NCBI RefSeq assembly: GCF_965638725.1
Contig: NW_027472023.1
Coordinates: 62,001-126,000, forward strand
DNA length: 64,000 nucleotides
Direction: 5' to 3'
Source: Aptenodytes patagonicus
Lineage: Eukaryota > Chordata > Aves > Sphenisciformes > Spheniscidae
The notes under the pieces were generated by a model. The model was not told the DNA's origin and did not search any database. It worked only from the letters and a program-made list of their open reading frames with translations. Shown here piece by piece: positions 9,656 to 21,052 of the stretch. The translations under genes were made by a program, and so were the position numbers. Every line of letters starts with the position of its first letter. Positions within the stretch are counted from its first letter, which is position 1.

Positions 9656-10904
9656 CTGCAGAAGTGAAAGCACCACAAAACCCTTCCCCAGGCATCCCTG
9701 CCCAACCCCGGGCCCCACAATCCCCTGCAAATCCCTTTGCCCCCCACCAGGTACCAGCCCCTGCTTCCGCATACCCTGGCTCTGCCTCTCCCGCGCAGCA
9801 TGGGGAGTGGAGGCGCCCTGCCCATCCCCCATTCCCACCCCGGGCCGGGGGGTGTTCTGTGTCCCCCCCCATACCGGGATTAACCCCACTAAAGGGCCTG
9901 GCTTGAAGTGTGTTCGTGTCAGCATCTTCTTAGGACTGTGGGGTGTGATCAGGGCCCAGCCGCTGGGTATTAAATGCACCATTTAATTGTGCATACAACC
10001 CCTCCAAACACCCCATCGCAGCCCCAGCGCTGCCTGTGAGTACATAGGTGACAGAAGGACGGCGAGGGGAAATGGGGGCCTGTGACGGGTGCGCTTGACC
10101 CCTGACCAGACTGGCGGTGGTTTGGTGCAGGCTCCGGAAGGGGTAAAGGCCTGAGCCGTAGCCAGGCGTGAACTCCCCTAGTTTCAACCTGTTCTCTGAA
10201 AACCCACAAAGGAGCAGAGTGACACAGTGAGCATCAGTGCATATGAGCTTGGAACACCGACCACGCAACTAACACATGAATAGTGGGTGGCTTTTCCAAG
10301 ACTCATTTATCAAGGAACAAAGAATGTTGTGGGTACAAGGAGTCTCACGTATACCTTTTCCACCGCATGTACTTTGACTAGGAGCCAACCGCTTTATCCC
10401 CTAACTATGACAGCCTAGGTGAGCCTTCTTTGAGCTCTCCCTGCTAAGCAGCTGGCTGCGTGGCGGTGATCTCCCCTTGAGCTGGGAGACCTCTCAAGGT
10501 TGCTCCTCAAGGCAGAGAGACCTTTTACCAACAACAGATCTTCGGTAAGCGACCGATACTGCGCATAACCTTGTAGTATGGTAACTTGGATTTGGTCTTG
10601 GTAACTTTGATACGTAGACTCCTCTCGAAGGAGGAATTCAGAAAGCAAGGGGGGCCACTCTGAACCTCATGGCTCAACGGGAGGGTCCTCCTTACCTTTC
10701 TGCATCTCCGCGCTCTCTGTGAATCATTCTAACTCGAGTGTAACTCAATTTTCCTTTGTATGTTTCTTCCATGCAGTAATTAGTAGAGTGAACCTTGCCA
10801 TCGAACTTTCTTAAGTTGCGCTTTTACAACATCATATTAAAACCTCTTCTGCTAATACGTTTGACGGTGATTCTTTAAGCAATCTAAACCACTCATTTCG
10901 TGAC
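9656..10904. other. Unassigned stretch
   Basis: GC-rich to about 9960, then mixed-composition DNA to 10904. The part from about 10260 has the look of repeat or LTR sequence but lacks ends I can define. No gene supported. Copy B: 43362-44610. Confidence 0.35.
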
Positions 10905-11345
10905 AGGGCCCGCTGCTGAACGAGGCGGGGGTCCTGGGGACACAGGACGTGGGAAAGGCTGAGGCACTGAAGGCCGCCTTTGCCTCTGTCTCTACCAGCC
11001 TGACTGGCCTTCAGGAATCCCAGGTCACAAAGGCTGGAGGAAAGGCTGGAGCAAGGCAGACGTACCCCTGGCGGAAGAGGATCAGGTCAGGGAATACTTA
11101 AGGAAACTGGACATACAGAAGTGCATGGGCACAGATGGGACGTACCCGCGAGCGCTGAGGGATCTGGCTGATGGCACTGCAAGGCCACCCTTGCTAATCT
11201 TTGATGGGTCATGGTGATTGGAAGAATTGCCAGAGGACTGGAGGAAAGCAAATGTCACTCCTGTCTTCAAGCAGGGCAAGGAGGACCCAGGAAACAACAG
11301 GCCATTCAGCCGTGCCTCGACCCTGATGGGAGCAGCTGTAAAGGC
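10905..11345 (+). mobile_element. CR1 fragment (ORF2, middle part) (A)
   Basis: Reads, with frame breaks, the CR1 ORF2 region before the RT fingers: AEALKAAFASVSTSLTG, a KCMGTDGTYPRALRDLADG-like block, and a WRKANVTPVFKQGKEDPG-like block ending near 11300. Stops and frameshifts throughout. Dead LINE fragment in sense orientation. Confidence 0.75.
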
Positions 11346-11959
11346 AACCTGCTCATAAGGGAAATGCACTGACAGAGAAAAGGTGTCTGCCAGCCTGGGA
11401 AATGCTGGCCTGGGAACCTGGGGCATCCTCAAGGGCCATCCTTGAGAAGCGCACCTGGCGTCCTTGAAGCGCCGCTGGGAACCTGAGGACCTGAGACATC
11501 CCGAGGAAAGGTAGAAATTGCCTGTAAACGTTGAAAACCCTCTGGAAAAATAGAAGTCAGCAACAGCTATTGGCTGCCCCAGGTGGTGGTGCCCTACACC
11601 CCCCTTATGTCTCTAAAGATAGAAAAAGAACTCGCTCTCTACCCAATACGGATCTTCTCTCCGAGAGCTCCCCCGTGAGAACGCCTCTACACGGGACCTG
11701 CTAGGCAGACTGGACCCTCTCCGGGGATGCCTGGCTGACTGCAGACTCCGTGACGCGGCTCACCTTCGAAGTGAGACTTTGTGCGTGGTCGATTGGCCCC
11801 ACTCTTCGGAGCGGTTTGGTGAGTGCTGTACCGCTAGCACTTCAAATAGTACAGAGAGGCACTCATATACTAATAATTAATTGGTAATAATAATTACATT
11901 AATTTATAATAATTAAATTTGTAGTAAGTTGTAATACAGAAATTTGACAAAAACCCTCC
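11346..11959 (+). other. Possible ERV-3 5' LTR remnant, otherwise unassigned
   Basis: Includes a GC-rich stretch and then an AT-rich tract of TAATAATTA motifs (11865-11935) directly before the ERV-3 pol relic. The position suggests the end of an LTR and leader, but I cannot define LTR ends or a primer site. Confidence 0.3.
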
Positions 11960-14315
11960 TTGTCCTTGTGTATTACACCGAGACCCATAGCGGCAATACG
12001 GTCCTACAATATAGTGGGTATGGATCTTTTAAGACCCCAGACCGTTAGTACTCCATCGGGCACTTGGCGGCCAAACCATCAGACCCAGAACTCCGTAGTC
12101 TCTATAGATGAAACACCAGCCAAGGGATCCACTACTTTTCTACTACAGGCCACACCTAAATTACCCAAAAATGCCTTGACTCATGTATGACAATATGATA
12201 TTAGCCCTGAAGCCACACTAGGCATAACTACTCTTACTCACGATTTATGACAATGGGGTGTTATTCAGAAAACTCACTCTCCGTGTAACTGCCCTGTGTG
12301 GCCTCTCTGTAAGCCTAACAGTACCGGGCGTTTGATGGTACATTATGGCAAACTGAATGAAAATACTGGACCCTTACCTGCTGCCGTCCCATCTATCACG
12401 GGTCTTCTTTTCATGATAGAGCAAGCAGCCCACCCTTGGGTGGCTGCCGTGGATGTAAAAGATACATTTTTCATGGTCCCATTACAACCTGAGGATCAAG
12501 AGAGCTTGGCTTTTACTGGGCATGGGATAAAGCATACTTCCACCCCATTACCCCAAGGATGCAAACATAGCCCTACATTGTCACATCAGGCTTTTATTAG
12601 CACGGGGCATTTTAATTGGAGGGGATTCCTCCAGTGAGGGCCGAAGAATGCGTGGTCACCTCCTAGCCCATCTGGAAGGTAAGGGGATTACCATCCCTGA
12701 AGCTAAATGACAGGGACCTAGCCAGCTGGTTCCCTTTTGACATATAACCTGGCAAGATGGCAGGCGATGTACTCCCCCTGATACCCTGCAGCAAATATCC
12801 CAGCTAAACTCACCCTCCAATAAGAAGGAGCTCCGACAAGGAATGCAGGATTCTGGCGAGACCATATTCCAGGGCTTACTATAACTGCCCAACCCTCATA
12901 CGATCTGTTGAAGAAGCACGCTACCTGGGAATGGACAATTACTCATAAAGAAGCGCTTTGTTTGTGAAGACACAGTGTTTTAGAGTATCAGGCTATGGGC
13001 CCCGCAGTACCAGGGGCCCCCTTTAGCCTACATATAGGACTCGCAGAAAGACGGTATCAGTGGAGATGGTGGCAATGAGTTGGGCCCAATAAGGCCCAAT
13101 TAACTCCCATAGGGTTTGGATCAAAGGGGTAGCAAGGTTCCCAGTCACGCTATTCACTCTGGGAAAAAAAATCACTACTGGCTACTTACCCAGCCCTACT
13201 AGATACTGAACCCATCACATCAGACACAGCCTTAGAAATTCAGACCCCGTTCCCTATCCTCAAAAGAATCAGAGAGTCTGCTCCCGTTCCTCAGGGAATG
13301 GCACACGCCAGTACAATTCAGGAAATGACAACGTACACAGCACGTCGCGACTGGGTCATGAGGGGAACAGGGCTTACAGGGAGCCTGACAGAGTACAGTA
13401 TCCAATGGCAAAGGGGTGCCTTGTCACCCCTTGGTACGCTGCCCCCACCCATTCAACATGCACCACCCCCATCCGATTTACAAGAGGATATCGAGGTGTG
13501 GTCTAGTGATGGCTTACAGATGGACCAGCTCACAGGGAAGTGGGAGGGAAGGGCTGCCCCCCTGCAGCCCTCAGACGGGACATCCAAAACACAGGAGATA
13601 GAGGGATCAGCTCAATTGGCTGAGCTCCAGGTGGCAGTGCTAGCTGCTGGACGGGGTGCCGGCACAATATATACCGATTCCTGTGCGGTACGGGCTGGGG
13701 CCACTCAGTGGCTCCCATACTGGAAAGCTGAAGGATGGAAAACTGAAGAAAGTGAAGTCCGGGGAAAAGAACTAGGGGAAAAGCTATATTTAATAGCTCG
13801 AGCAAAGAAGAATGATGGGAATCTTCTTCGAATAGGGCACGTATCCACACATACGAAGGGCACAGATCTAGGAGCCAGATGGAACCATGAAGCACATTGC
13901 TTTGCTTAAGAACCTAGAAAGAGCAATGCTACTGATCTTCCCCGTAACATATATACTCCCTCCACCTCTGATCGCATGATGCTGGGCTGGTTACGTGACA
14001 GCTTAGGACTTATGGGTGGCCTGGATCTATCTCGACAAGTGGGCCCCCGAGGGTGGCCGATTTCTAAAGCACAATGCCAAGATTTTGTCGCTAGCTGCCC
14101 TTTTGTACATCGGCCTGAGCCAAATTTTTAGCTGGGCAACAGTGGGCCGACCTGAGAGATGGCAAATAGATTTCAAAGGACCCCTACCCCAACCTCCAAG
14201 TAAATGGGAGTATATTTTAACCGGGGTAGGGATTATTAGCGTTCTAGGTATGGGCTACCCATGCCCTCATTTCACGGGCGGCCACATCACTCTACCAATG
14301 CAGTCACTGCCTTAA
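11960..14315 (+). mobile_element. ERV-3: decayed retroviral pol (A)
   Basis: A distinct ERV from the other two in the unit. Reverse transcriptase is read at about 12266-12637 (VWPLCKPNSTGRLMV, AVDVKDTFFMVPLQPEDQ, LPQGCKHSPTLSHQA), truncated before the YXDD box. An RNase H-like part follows at about 13298-13909 (IYTDSCAVRAG, GHVSTHTKGTD). The integrase is broken over 13976-14315: a zinc-binding-like stretch ending CQDFVASCPFV, then WQIDFKGPLPQPPSKWEYIL carrying the first catalytic D. Gag and env are not seen. Many stops; inactive. Confidence 0.8.
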
Positions 14316-15239
14316 ACAATTGACGGACCATGACTGGCAGTCCGATCTGGAAAGCTTTTGATAGCAGCCACAGTGTACCTTCAACTTCAGGCAAAAAAGA
14401 TCATCATCAATTATCTGTGGGACAAACCGTCCAGGTTAATCACCTGCAAAAAGGGAGTTTTCCTTGCATATTGCTAACACACCTTCAAAGTGCCATGTGG
14501 AAGGTGCTTGACCACAAGCATCCCAAACTTGCTGGGGATGCTCAACACTGACCTTGAGCTTAATCTGGTATTTGGGCTCTGTACTGAACATCTCGTTTCC
14601 GAGCAGTGGATCTCCAAATCATCCGGTACCCAAAGGGAATGAAGCTGGTTTTGTGTTTTCTTTCAGGTTACCCCAACTGCAACATGGGCAACTGGGAACT
14701 CAGATTATCTGCCCGGGATCCTTGGTCCCACGCATAAAGAGGAATTTGAAAAACTCGCAACGAGGAATGGGCATATGTCATAACAACTCACAACAGGGGG
14801 AAGTGAAGGGGAAAGTCAAATTGTAACAGAAAATAGAAGTGGACGTAGTTTAGTGCTGCTTAACACAGCATTAAAGTATATTCTGTTGGGGGATTGTCGG
14901 GATTACTAGCTTTGGTGGTTGTGTATGTATAGGTTCAGTTGATCTTGTAGCGAAACTGGTATGTGAGAGGATGGAACGAAGAAGAAGAGAGGACGAGAAA
15001 TAAAATGGGTTGAAACAAATGGGTTTGGAAATGAAAAAAGATAAGATGTCATGAGCAACTGGGAAGAGCAGAGTTTAAAAAAAAAGGAACAAAGACGGGG
15101 TTATGTCTGGTAATTACAATAATGGGGAATGGCCTTATCCCAGCGATGGAATAGCAATCGCATTATTCAGTTTATGAATAAATGAATAAATTCTGATGAG
15201 CTGCCGGGGAGCTCATCAAACAAAAGCTGTCTTTGCTGC
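14316..15239 (+). other. Tail of ERV-3, possible 3' LTR start at 14895
   Basis: No protein-coding feature supported. TTGGGGGAT followed by TGTCGGGATTACTAGC at 14895 resembles a polypurine tract and LTR start, which would make 14895 to about 15235 a truncated ERV-3 3' LTR. Copy B differs near 48330 by a 22-bp insertion with a doubled GATGAATCCAAA-like unit. Confidence 0.35.
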
Positions 15240-15576
15240 GTGTCAGCCTAATTTTTTTACATCCACACCGTTCAACGAAATCTTGTCTTGAGAGAACAGA
15301 TGGCTGCGGAGGGGTCCCAATAGTTCAGTCCTCCTGCTCTGGGCCATCAGTGCTGAGCGTTGCCTCAACCCTCGAATGTTCCTGCTGCCTGGCTGGGTCT
15401 TTGTGGAGCAGCCCCGTGGAGAAGTGCGCGGACAGCGTGCAAGGGCTGTGATTGAGAGGCGGCTCAAGGAAGTTGCACGAGGGGTAGCAGTTTCTGCTCT
15501 GGCTTCTCAGTCGGTCCCCCAGCATAACATCCAGCTGGCTGAGAATAGAGGCCAGTGGGTAATTCACGAGACCCAC
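15240..15576 (-). mobile_element. Polinton major capsid protein fragment (A)
   Basis: Two overlapping - strand frames. The first (15576 downward) reads PLASILSQLDVMLGDRLRSQ, NCYPSCNFLEPPLN and HFSTGLLHKDPA. The second (15467 downward) reads LGPLRSHLFSQDKISLNGVD. These match, in order, the conserved blocks of the double jelly-roll major capsid protein of Polintons/Mavericks. A frameshift separates them and the gene stops near 15240, where unrelated sequence begins. The N-terminus and C-terminal half are absent. In this family the product forms virion capsids; this copy is dead. Confidence 0.7.
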
Positions 15577-15603
15577 GGCCTCACCAGCTCTGAGGTTTGA
15601 CTG

Positions 15604-16432
15604 TCAGCTTTTACAATCTTGCAGCAGAGGTACAGAAGGCTGTTGTTCGGATCTATGCAATCTTCCCCATTCCCAGCTATGAAAAAATACCGAGGCGCAG
15701 AGATGCAGCCCCACAGTCACCTTCCCAAAGCAAAATAAGGCATGCGTGTTCTGGCCAGTCTTTATTTCAATGCTGATTTTGCCAACGTGCTGGCAGTTTA
15801 CCGGCACGGTAGTGCGGCTTATCCTATGTCGCTGCCATGATCGCACCGTTATTCCCGCCCGTCAAAACCCAGCGCAATACAGAACCGCAGAGCCCCCGAT
15901 AAGCTGGTGCTCTACAAGATCCATGTGGCGATAGGGTGAGTTTAAACCCTCCAGTGATGGCTGCCACAAAGAGAAATTTCTTAGCAGCAACACCCGGAGA
16001 AGACCCCAAGATATGTGCCAGATCCCCAGTTGTAGAAAAAGTGTAAGGCTTTTGATCCGTTTTGAGCTTTGTTTTCCTTACGACGGGGTCATAGGCCAGG
16101 CTCACTGCTGGAGAGTTGACAGCTGGAGCTTTGTGGTGGGGGTTAATGAGATGGATCATACCTCCCATCAACATGGAGAGGGATGGATAATAGCCTTTCT
16201 GCAAAGGCTACTGCCCTGTCTCGCCCTGCAGCGCTATTTCAAAGATGGTGTCCTGCTTGATGCTATGCCAGCTCTGTGGGTACGGTGTTTGCACCAGCCC
16301 CACTGTCCACTTCCCGCAGAGTTCCAGGGGCCTCACCAGCTGTATGGGAATGTGCGAGCTGGTGTTTTGTGGGCAGAGTCTGGCACCGCTGGCATTGCTG
16401 GGGAGCGCAATGTAGAAACCCCTGTCTGCCAT
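15604..16432 (-). mobile_element. Polinton minor capsid (penton-like) protein relic (A)
   Basis: On the - strand the frame from 16432 reads FYIALPSNAS, LVRPLELCGKWTVGLVQTPY and IFEIALQ. It then shifts to a frame from 16204 (GYYPSLSMLMGGMIHLINPH, TTGDLAHILGSSPGVAAKKF), and then to one from 15846 (VGKISIEIKTGQNT, FGKVTVGLHLC). The order and blocks fit the single jelly-roll minor capsid protein that neighbours the major capsid gene in Polintons. At least two frameshifts. It lies between the integrase and the major capsid fragment on the same strand, as expected of one element. Confidence 0.65.
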
Positions 16433-16522
16433 CCTTCTTCTTCCCCCACTCCACTGCCAGTCAGGAGATGTCCTGCACCTGGGAAGCTCCTACCCTAAAT
16501 TTCTGGGGCCAGCCACGCCACT

Positions 16523-16925
16523 TCACCAACAGCTGTTTCTTTCCTCCTTTCCCTTTTGCTGGATGATCTTGTCAATTTTGCAGGTCTTGTCCTTGTCAGG
16601 GTGCACTTTTTGAAGATCTTTGGGGTAAAACTTCCCCCCACTTGCTTCCCAACCATAGTCTCTTAAGCGGTACACAGGCATCTGTCCCCTTCTCACACTT
16701 TCCGCTACGATGAAAATGTCACCTGTGAACGTCTGTTCATAACCTTTCTCAAATCTCTTGGGTTTTTTTAGACACCCTGACGTGGTCTCCCTTTTGGAGC
16801 AGAGGCGCAGATCCTGTAGTTTCAAACACACCCCTATCTCCGGTTTTCCAAACTCTTGACGAGTCTGAAGTGTTCACGTCCACAGGCCTGGCTCTGACAG
16901 CTCTGGGGAAGCTCTGGTTACAACT
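16523..16925 (-). mobile_element. Polinton integrase C-terminal fragment, - strand (A)
   Basis: The - strand reads RFEKGYEQTFTGDIF, VRRGQMPVYRLRDYGWEASG and GKFYPKDLQKV, the chromo/SH3-like tail of Polinton integrases. Upstream on the same strand (16925-16775) is the segment shared with the + strand fragment at 3318-3470. A frameshift lies near 16785. The element is cut at 16926/16927 by the LTR of ERV-2. The catalytic core is not in this copy. Confidence 0.75.
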
Positions 16926-16926
16926 C

Positions 16927-17531
16927 TGTGCTGGTTTTGGCTGGGATAGAGTTAAATTTCTTCACGGTACCTCCTATGGGGCTGTGTTTTGGATTAGTGC
17001 TGGAAAGAGTGTTGGTAACACAGGGATGTTTTCGTTATTGCTGAGCAGTGCTTACGCAGCATCGAGGCCTTTTCTGCTTCTCACACCAGCCCACCAGCGA
17101 ACAGGCTGGGGGTGCACAAGAAGATGGGAGGGGGCACAGCCGGGACAGCTGACCCCAACTGACCAAAGGGCTATCCCCTACCATATGACGTCATGCTGAG
17201 CCATAAACCTGGGGGGGGGAGGTTGGCGCGGCGGGAGGCCGCTGCTCGGGGACTGGCTGGGCATCAGTCGGTTGGTGGTGAGCAATTGTTTTCACTTGCA
17301 TCACTTGTCTTTCTAGGGTTTTATTTCTCGCTCTTTGTTATCTTCTTTTCCATTACTATAGTAGTATTAGTATTATTACTACTGCTATATTTCAATTATT
17401 AAACTGTTTTTGTCTCAACCCCTGAGTTTTCTCACTCTTGCCCTTCCAATTCTCTTCCCCCATCCCGCTGCGGGGGGAGTGAGCGAGCGGCGGTGTGGTG
17501 CTTAGTTGCTGGCTGGGGTTAAACCACGACC
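16927..17531 (+). mobile_element. ERV-2 5' LTR (A)
   Basis: Starts TGTGCTGGTTTTGG and ends TAAACCACGACC, about 605 bp, related to the provirus LTR family. TGACGTCA lies at 17186-17193 with CATAAAC downstream. It sits directly against the Polinton integrase fragment. The primer site follows at 17540-17557. Confidence 0.85.
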
Positions 17532-17539
17532 GTCCTTTT

Positions 17540-17557
17540 TGGCACCCGACGTGGGGC
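17540..17557 (+). other. ERV-2 primer binding site, Lys-type, mutated
   Basis: TGGCACCCGACGTGGGGC differs at two positions from the Lys-1,2 tRNA site seen in the young provirus (40687-40704 on the other strand). Confidence 0.75.
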
Positions 17558-17579
17558 TCAAAGGCTTTGCGATAATAAC

Positions 17580-19471
17580 GGAATGACCAGAGCGCATTAG
17601 AAGGGATTTATATCTGCTAACAGTTGCGGGTCACGGTCTTGATGCATCTGTTCTCGATACTAGTTTATCTGATCTGCGCCATGCTGGGTTTGTTGAAGAC
17701 TGGTGTTGGCTTTTGCAGTTTGCTGTGCTCTGTAGCGATTAGTGATGTTTTGCCTGGGAGATTTGTTATTAAAACAATGACCTTGAGCTTAATCTAGTAT
17801 CTCTCATGGAGACAATTAACAGTTATACTTCTTCCTCTGAGAGGTTTTTTGGTGGAGGAGATACAGAATGGCACCTTCACTACCTTCTTCTGTGACGTTT
17901 TCTCCCTCGTTACAATAACTTTTCAGTATCTTGAACATCCTTGGGTAGTTAAAATACTTCTATTGGTATTTCTTAGGAATATTGCTTTGGTTTTGTCTAA
18001 GGTTAACAAGCAATTTAGGAATATGACCCAGGCTCCGCAACAGGATGGTCATGGGTGGCAAGGCATGTGGGAGAATATGGGCAGGTATCTAGAGAACTTC
18101 TCACCTCCAATGGTGTGGAGCTTGACTCCCAAACAACTGCAGGGTCTTGATGCAGTGATAGAACATTTGGGGGAAAAAAAGAAAAATGCCGTGGCTATTC
18201 CAAAGAGGCACAACTTCCCACCCCGTGCTGGGCCCTGGCCAGCTTCTGCCAAACACTGCTCGATGTTATGCAGCACCCTCAGGGAGAAGAGAGGGAAAAC
18301 ATACCAACAGACGCTATGGCTAAAGCAGACACTGTATCAGTCGCCCCTAGAACTAAAAAGAACCAACGGAAGCGGAAGTCAACTCGTTTAGTAAGGGATG
18401 AAGAAGCTTCTCCTAAGAGGGAGCAGGAGAAAGAATCGGAAGAGGCAGCCTGTTCTGCAGCAGCGCAGTCACAAGAGCAGGAGGAGGAAGAGACTGAAAG
18501 CATAAATGAGACCGAAACCACCCGATCCCTATGCCTAAGTGAGCTGCGAGGTATGCGAAAAGATTTTAGCCGTCAACCGGGTGAGCTAATTCTCAGCTGG
18601 TTACTCCGATGCTGAGATATTGGGGCCAGTAGTCAGGAATTAGAAGGTAAAGAAGCCCGGCAGCTGGGATCCTTGGCTAAGGATAAGGCCATTGGCAAAG
18701 GGATTGGAAAAAAGGCAGGAGTCCTCAGTCTTTGGCAGCGACTCCTGTCAAGTGTGAAGGACAGGTATCCCTTCAAGGAAGAACTTGCAAATTCCCAAAG
18801 CAAATGCACCACCTTTGAGGGAGGTATCCCGTATCTGAGGGAATTAGCCGTGGTGGAGGTGATCTGTAACAACCTGGATGATGGCCAGGTGTCCAAAGAC
18901 CCGGATGAAATCCGGTGCACGTGGTCCATGTGGCGAAAGGTTGTACGAAATGCACCGACGTCATATGCCCACACCCTGTCGATAATGAGCTGGACAGTCA
19001 CGGAGGTACCAACTATAGATGGACTGGCCAGACAACTCCGAGAATACAAAGATAATCTCGCTTCCTCCATGCGGGCCTGCGTCTCGGCTGCGAAGGAACT
19101 GACCCCAAAACTGTCCGAGCAAGCCGAGAAGGATAGGTCTTCCTCACGCACTCCAACCAAGGTCTCAGCAGCCTTTTTCTGTTCAAGGGAAAGGGTACCG
19201 GTGGCACACACCACGTGCAACCCTGTGGTTCTTCCTGCGTGACCAGGGGGAGGACATGAGGAAGTGGGATGGTGAACCTACCTGGGGACTAGAAGCTCGG
19301 GTACAAGACCTGCAAGGAAAAACAACAGCCAGAAAGCATCCATCCAGGAAAACTACTGCTCCAGTGTCTGTTGGGCAGGGTAGAAGGGCTGATCATACTT
19401 TTGACCCTGATGAAGGGACTTCTGTTTTGCAGTCACAACAATCAAGTAATGAAGACTCCGACGGCAAATAG
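17580..19471 (+). pseudogene. ERV-2 gag, decayed (A)
   Basis: Collinear with the young provirus gag: the membrane-rich N-terminus, then EEIQNGTFTTFFCDVFSLVT, HPWVVKILLLVFL, a charged linker, and capsid blocks ELRGMRKDFSRQPGE and SLWQRLLSSVKDRYPF. The alanine/threonine/proline repeat of the young gag is absent here. Stops (for example TGA after LLRC at 18613-18615) and frameshifts break it. A 12-bp deletion near 17690 is specific to copy A; copy B keeps it. The frame ends at TAG 19469-19471 in the context TAGAGGGGCCCTGCC, the same as in the young provirus. Confidence 0.8.
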
Positions 19472-20765
19472 AGGGGCCCTGCCTTTGGCCAGGCGGAGGA
19501 AAGGGACAACCGAGTTTACTGGACTGTGTGGATTCGATGGCCTGGCACATCAGCCCCACGGGAGTATAAAGCTCTAGTGGGCACCGGTGCACAGCGTACT
19601 CTAATACCATCAGATTACAAAGGGGCAGAATCCATCCGTATTTCTGGAGTGATGGGAAGGTACCAAGGACTGTCTGTGTTGGGAGGCTGAGGTAAGCCTA
19701 ACTGGGAATGAGTGGCAAAAGCATCCTATTGTGGCTGGTCTGGAGGCTTCATGTATCCTTGGCATAGACTACCTCAGGAGAGGGTATTGCAAGGACCCAG
19801 AAGGATACCGGTGGGCTTTTGGAACAGCTGCCTTGAATGTGGAGAAGACTAAACAGCTGTCTAGCTTGGCCGGTCTCTCGTCTGTGGCGGGGTTGCTGTG
19901 GGTTAAAGAACAGCAGGTGCCAATTGCTACCATGCCAGTGCACTGGCAACAGTATCACACCAGTCGAGACTCCCTGATTCCCATCCATAAGCTGATCCGG
20001 CAACCGGAGAGTCAAGGAGTGATCAGCAAGACTCATTCACCCTTCAACAGTGCCATACGGCCAGTGCAAAAATCTAACAGAGAGTGGAGGCTAACAGTGG
20101 ACTATCGAGGCCTGAACGAAGTCACACCGCCGCTGAGTGCTGCCGTGCCAGACATGCTGGAACTTCAATACGAACTGGAGTCAAAGGCCGCCAAATGGTA
20201 TGCAACAATTGATACCGCTAATGTGTTTTTCTCAATCCCTTTGGCGGCAGAGTGCAGGCCACAGTTTGCTTTCACGTGTGGGGGGGTATCCAGTACACCT
20301 GGAATCGACTGCCCCAGGGGTGGAAACACAGTCCTACCATTTGCCATGGATTGATCCAGACTGCACTGGAACAAGGTGAAGCTCCCAAACACCTGCAGTA
20401 TGTTGATGACATCATTGTGTGGGGCAACACAGCGGAGGAAGTGTTTGAAAAGGGGAAAAGAATAATCCAGACTCTTTGGAAACCTGGTTGCAAAGTTTTA
20501 TGGCAGCACGGCACCCCTGAAAGAATTGAATCAGACAACGGGACTCATTACCGAAACAGCCTCATAAACACCTGGGCCAAGGAGCGTGGCACTGACTGGG
20601 TGTATCACATCCCCCATCATGCACCAGCCTATTATGCACCAGCTTCTGGGAGAATTGAACGATATAATGGACTGTTAAAAACTACACTGAGAGCAGTGGG
20701 TGCTGGGACATTCAAGCATTGGGATAGACATGTAGCAGAAGCCACTTGGCTAGTTAATGCTAGAG
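19472..20765 (+). pseudogene. ERV-2 pro-pol with large in-frame deletion (A)
   Basis: The protease region is degraded: GTGAQRTLIPS replaces the DTGA active site. RT is recognisable (EWRLTVDYRGLNEVTPP, LPQGWKHSPTICHGLI, YVDDIIVWG). After KGKRIIQTLWKPG the sequence jumps to LWQHGTPERIESDNGTHY, i.e. from RT thumb to the integrase core. About 550 codons are lost relative to the young provirus, including all of RNase H and the integrase zinc domain. ERYNGLL with the last catalytic E is kept. The element ends near 20765 without a 3' LTR. Confidence 0.85.
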
Positions 20766-21052
20766 GATGTGCCAGCCGACCTGGAGGCTGGCTCTCTCTC
20801 TCGAGTCGTGCTGCTGTCCTGGCCTCCCTCCCTGCCTCCCTGCCTCCCTGCCTCCCTCTTCCCAGTGCTGGGGCCAGCCGCTGTCCCCAGGCCAGGAAGA
20901 GCTGCTGCAGGCACCCAGAGCGCTTCCCAGCAAGGCCTGTACCGCCTCCTCTGCCTCCCTGGCTGCCCAGGGATGTTCCTTAGCCCACGGCCGTCTGGGC
21001 ACCGAGGCAATGTGCTGCGCCTGGCGAGCAGCTGGGTGGGGGCTGCTCCAGC
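20766..21052. repeat. GC-rich stretch with (CCTCCCTG)n simple repeat
   Basis: Bases 20823-20860 are CCTCCCTG units. The rest is GC-rich with no gene supported. It lies between the broken 3' end of ERV-2 and the 3' end of a reversed CR1. Copy B: 54506-54792. Confidence 0.7.

Noticed and set aside
9038-9982. A 314-codon - strand open frame as one gene
   Set aside because: Only the two inner segments with splice signals look coding; the rest is intron-like or minisatellite. Kept as two exons.
15240-16432. Reading the capsid relics as part of ERV-3 or ERV-2
   Set aside because: They lie on the opposite strand from both ERVs and show none of the gag or env blocks of those elements.
16927-17531. 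ERV-2 LTR as a promoter for the downstream TMCO5-like gene
   Set aside because: The gene has its own TATA box more than 6 kb downstream, and no splice donor in the LTR points to it.
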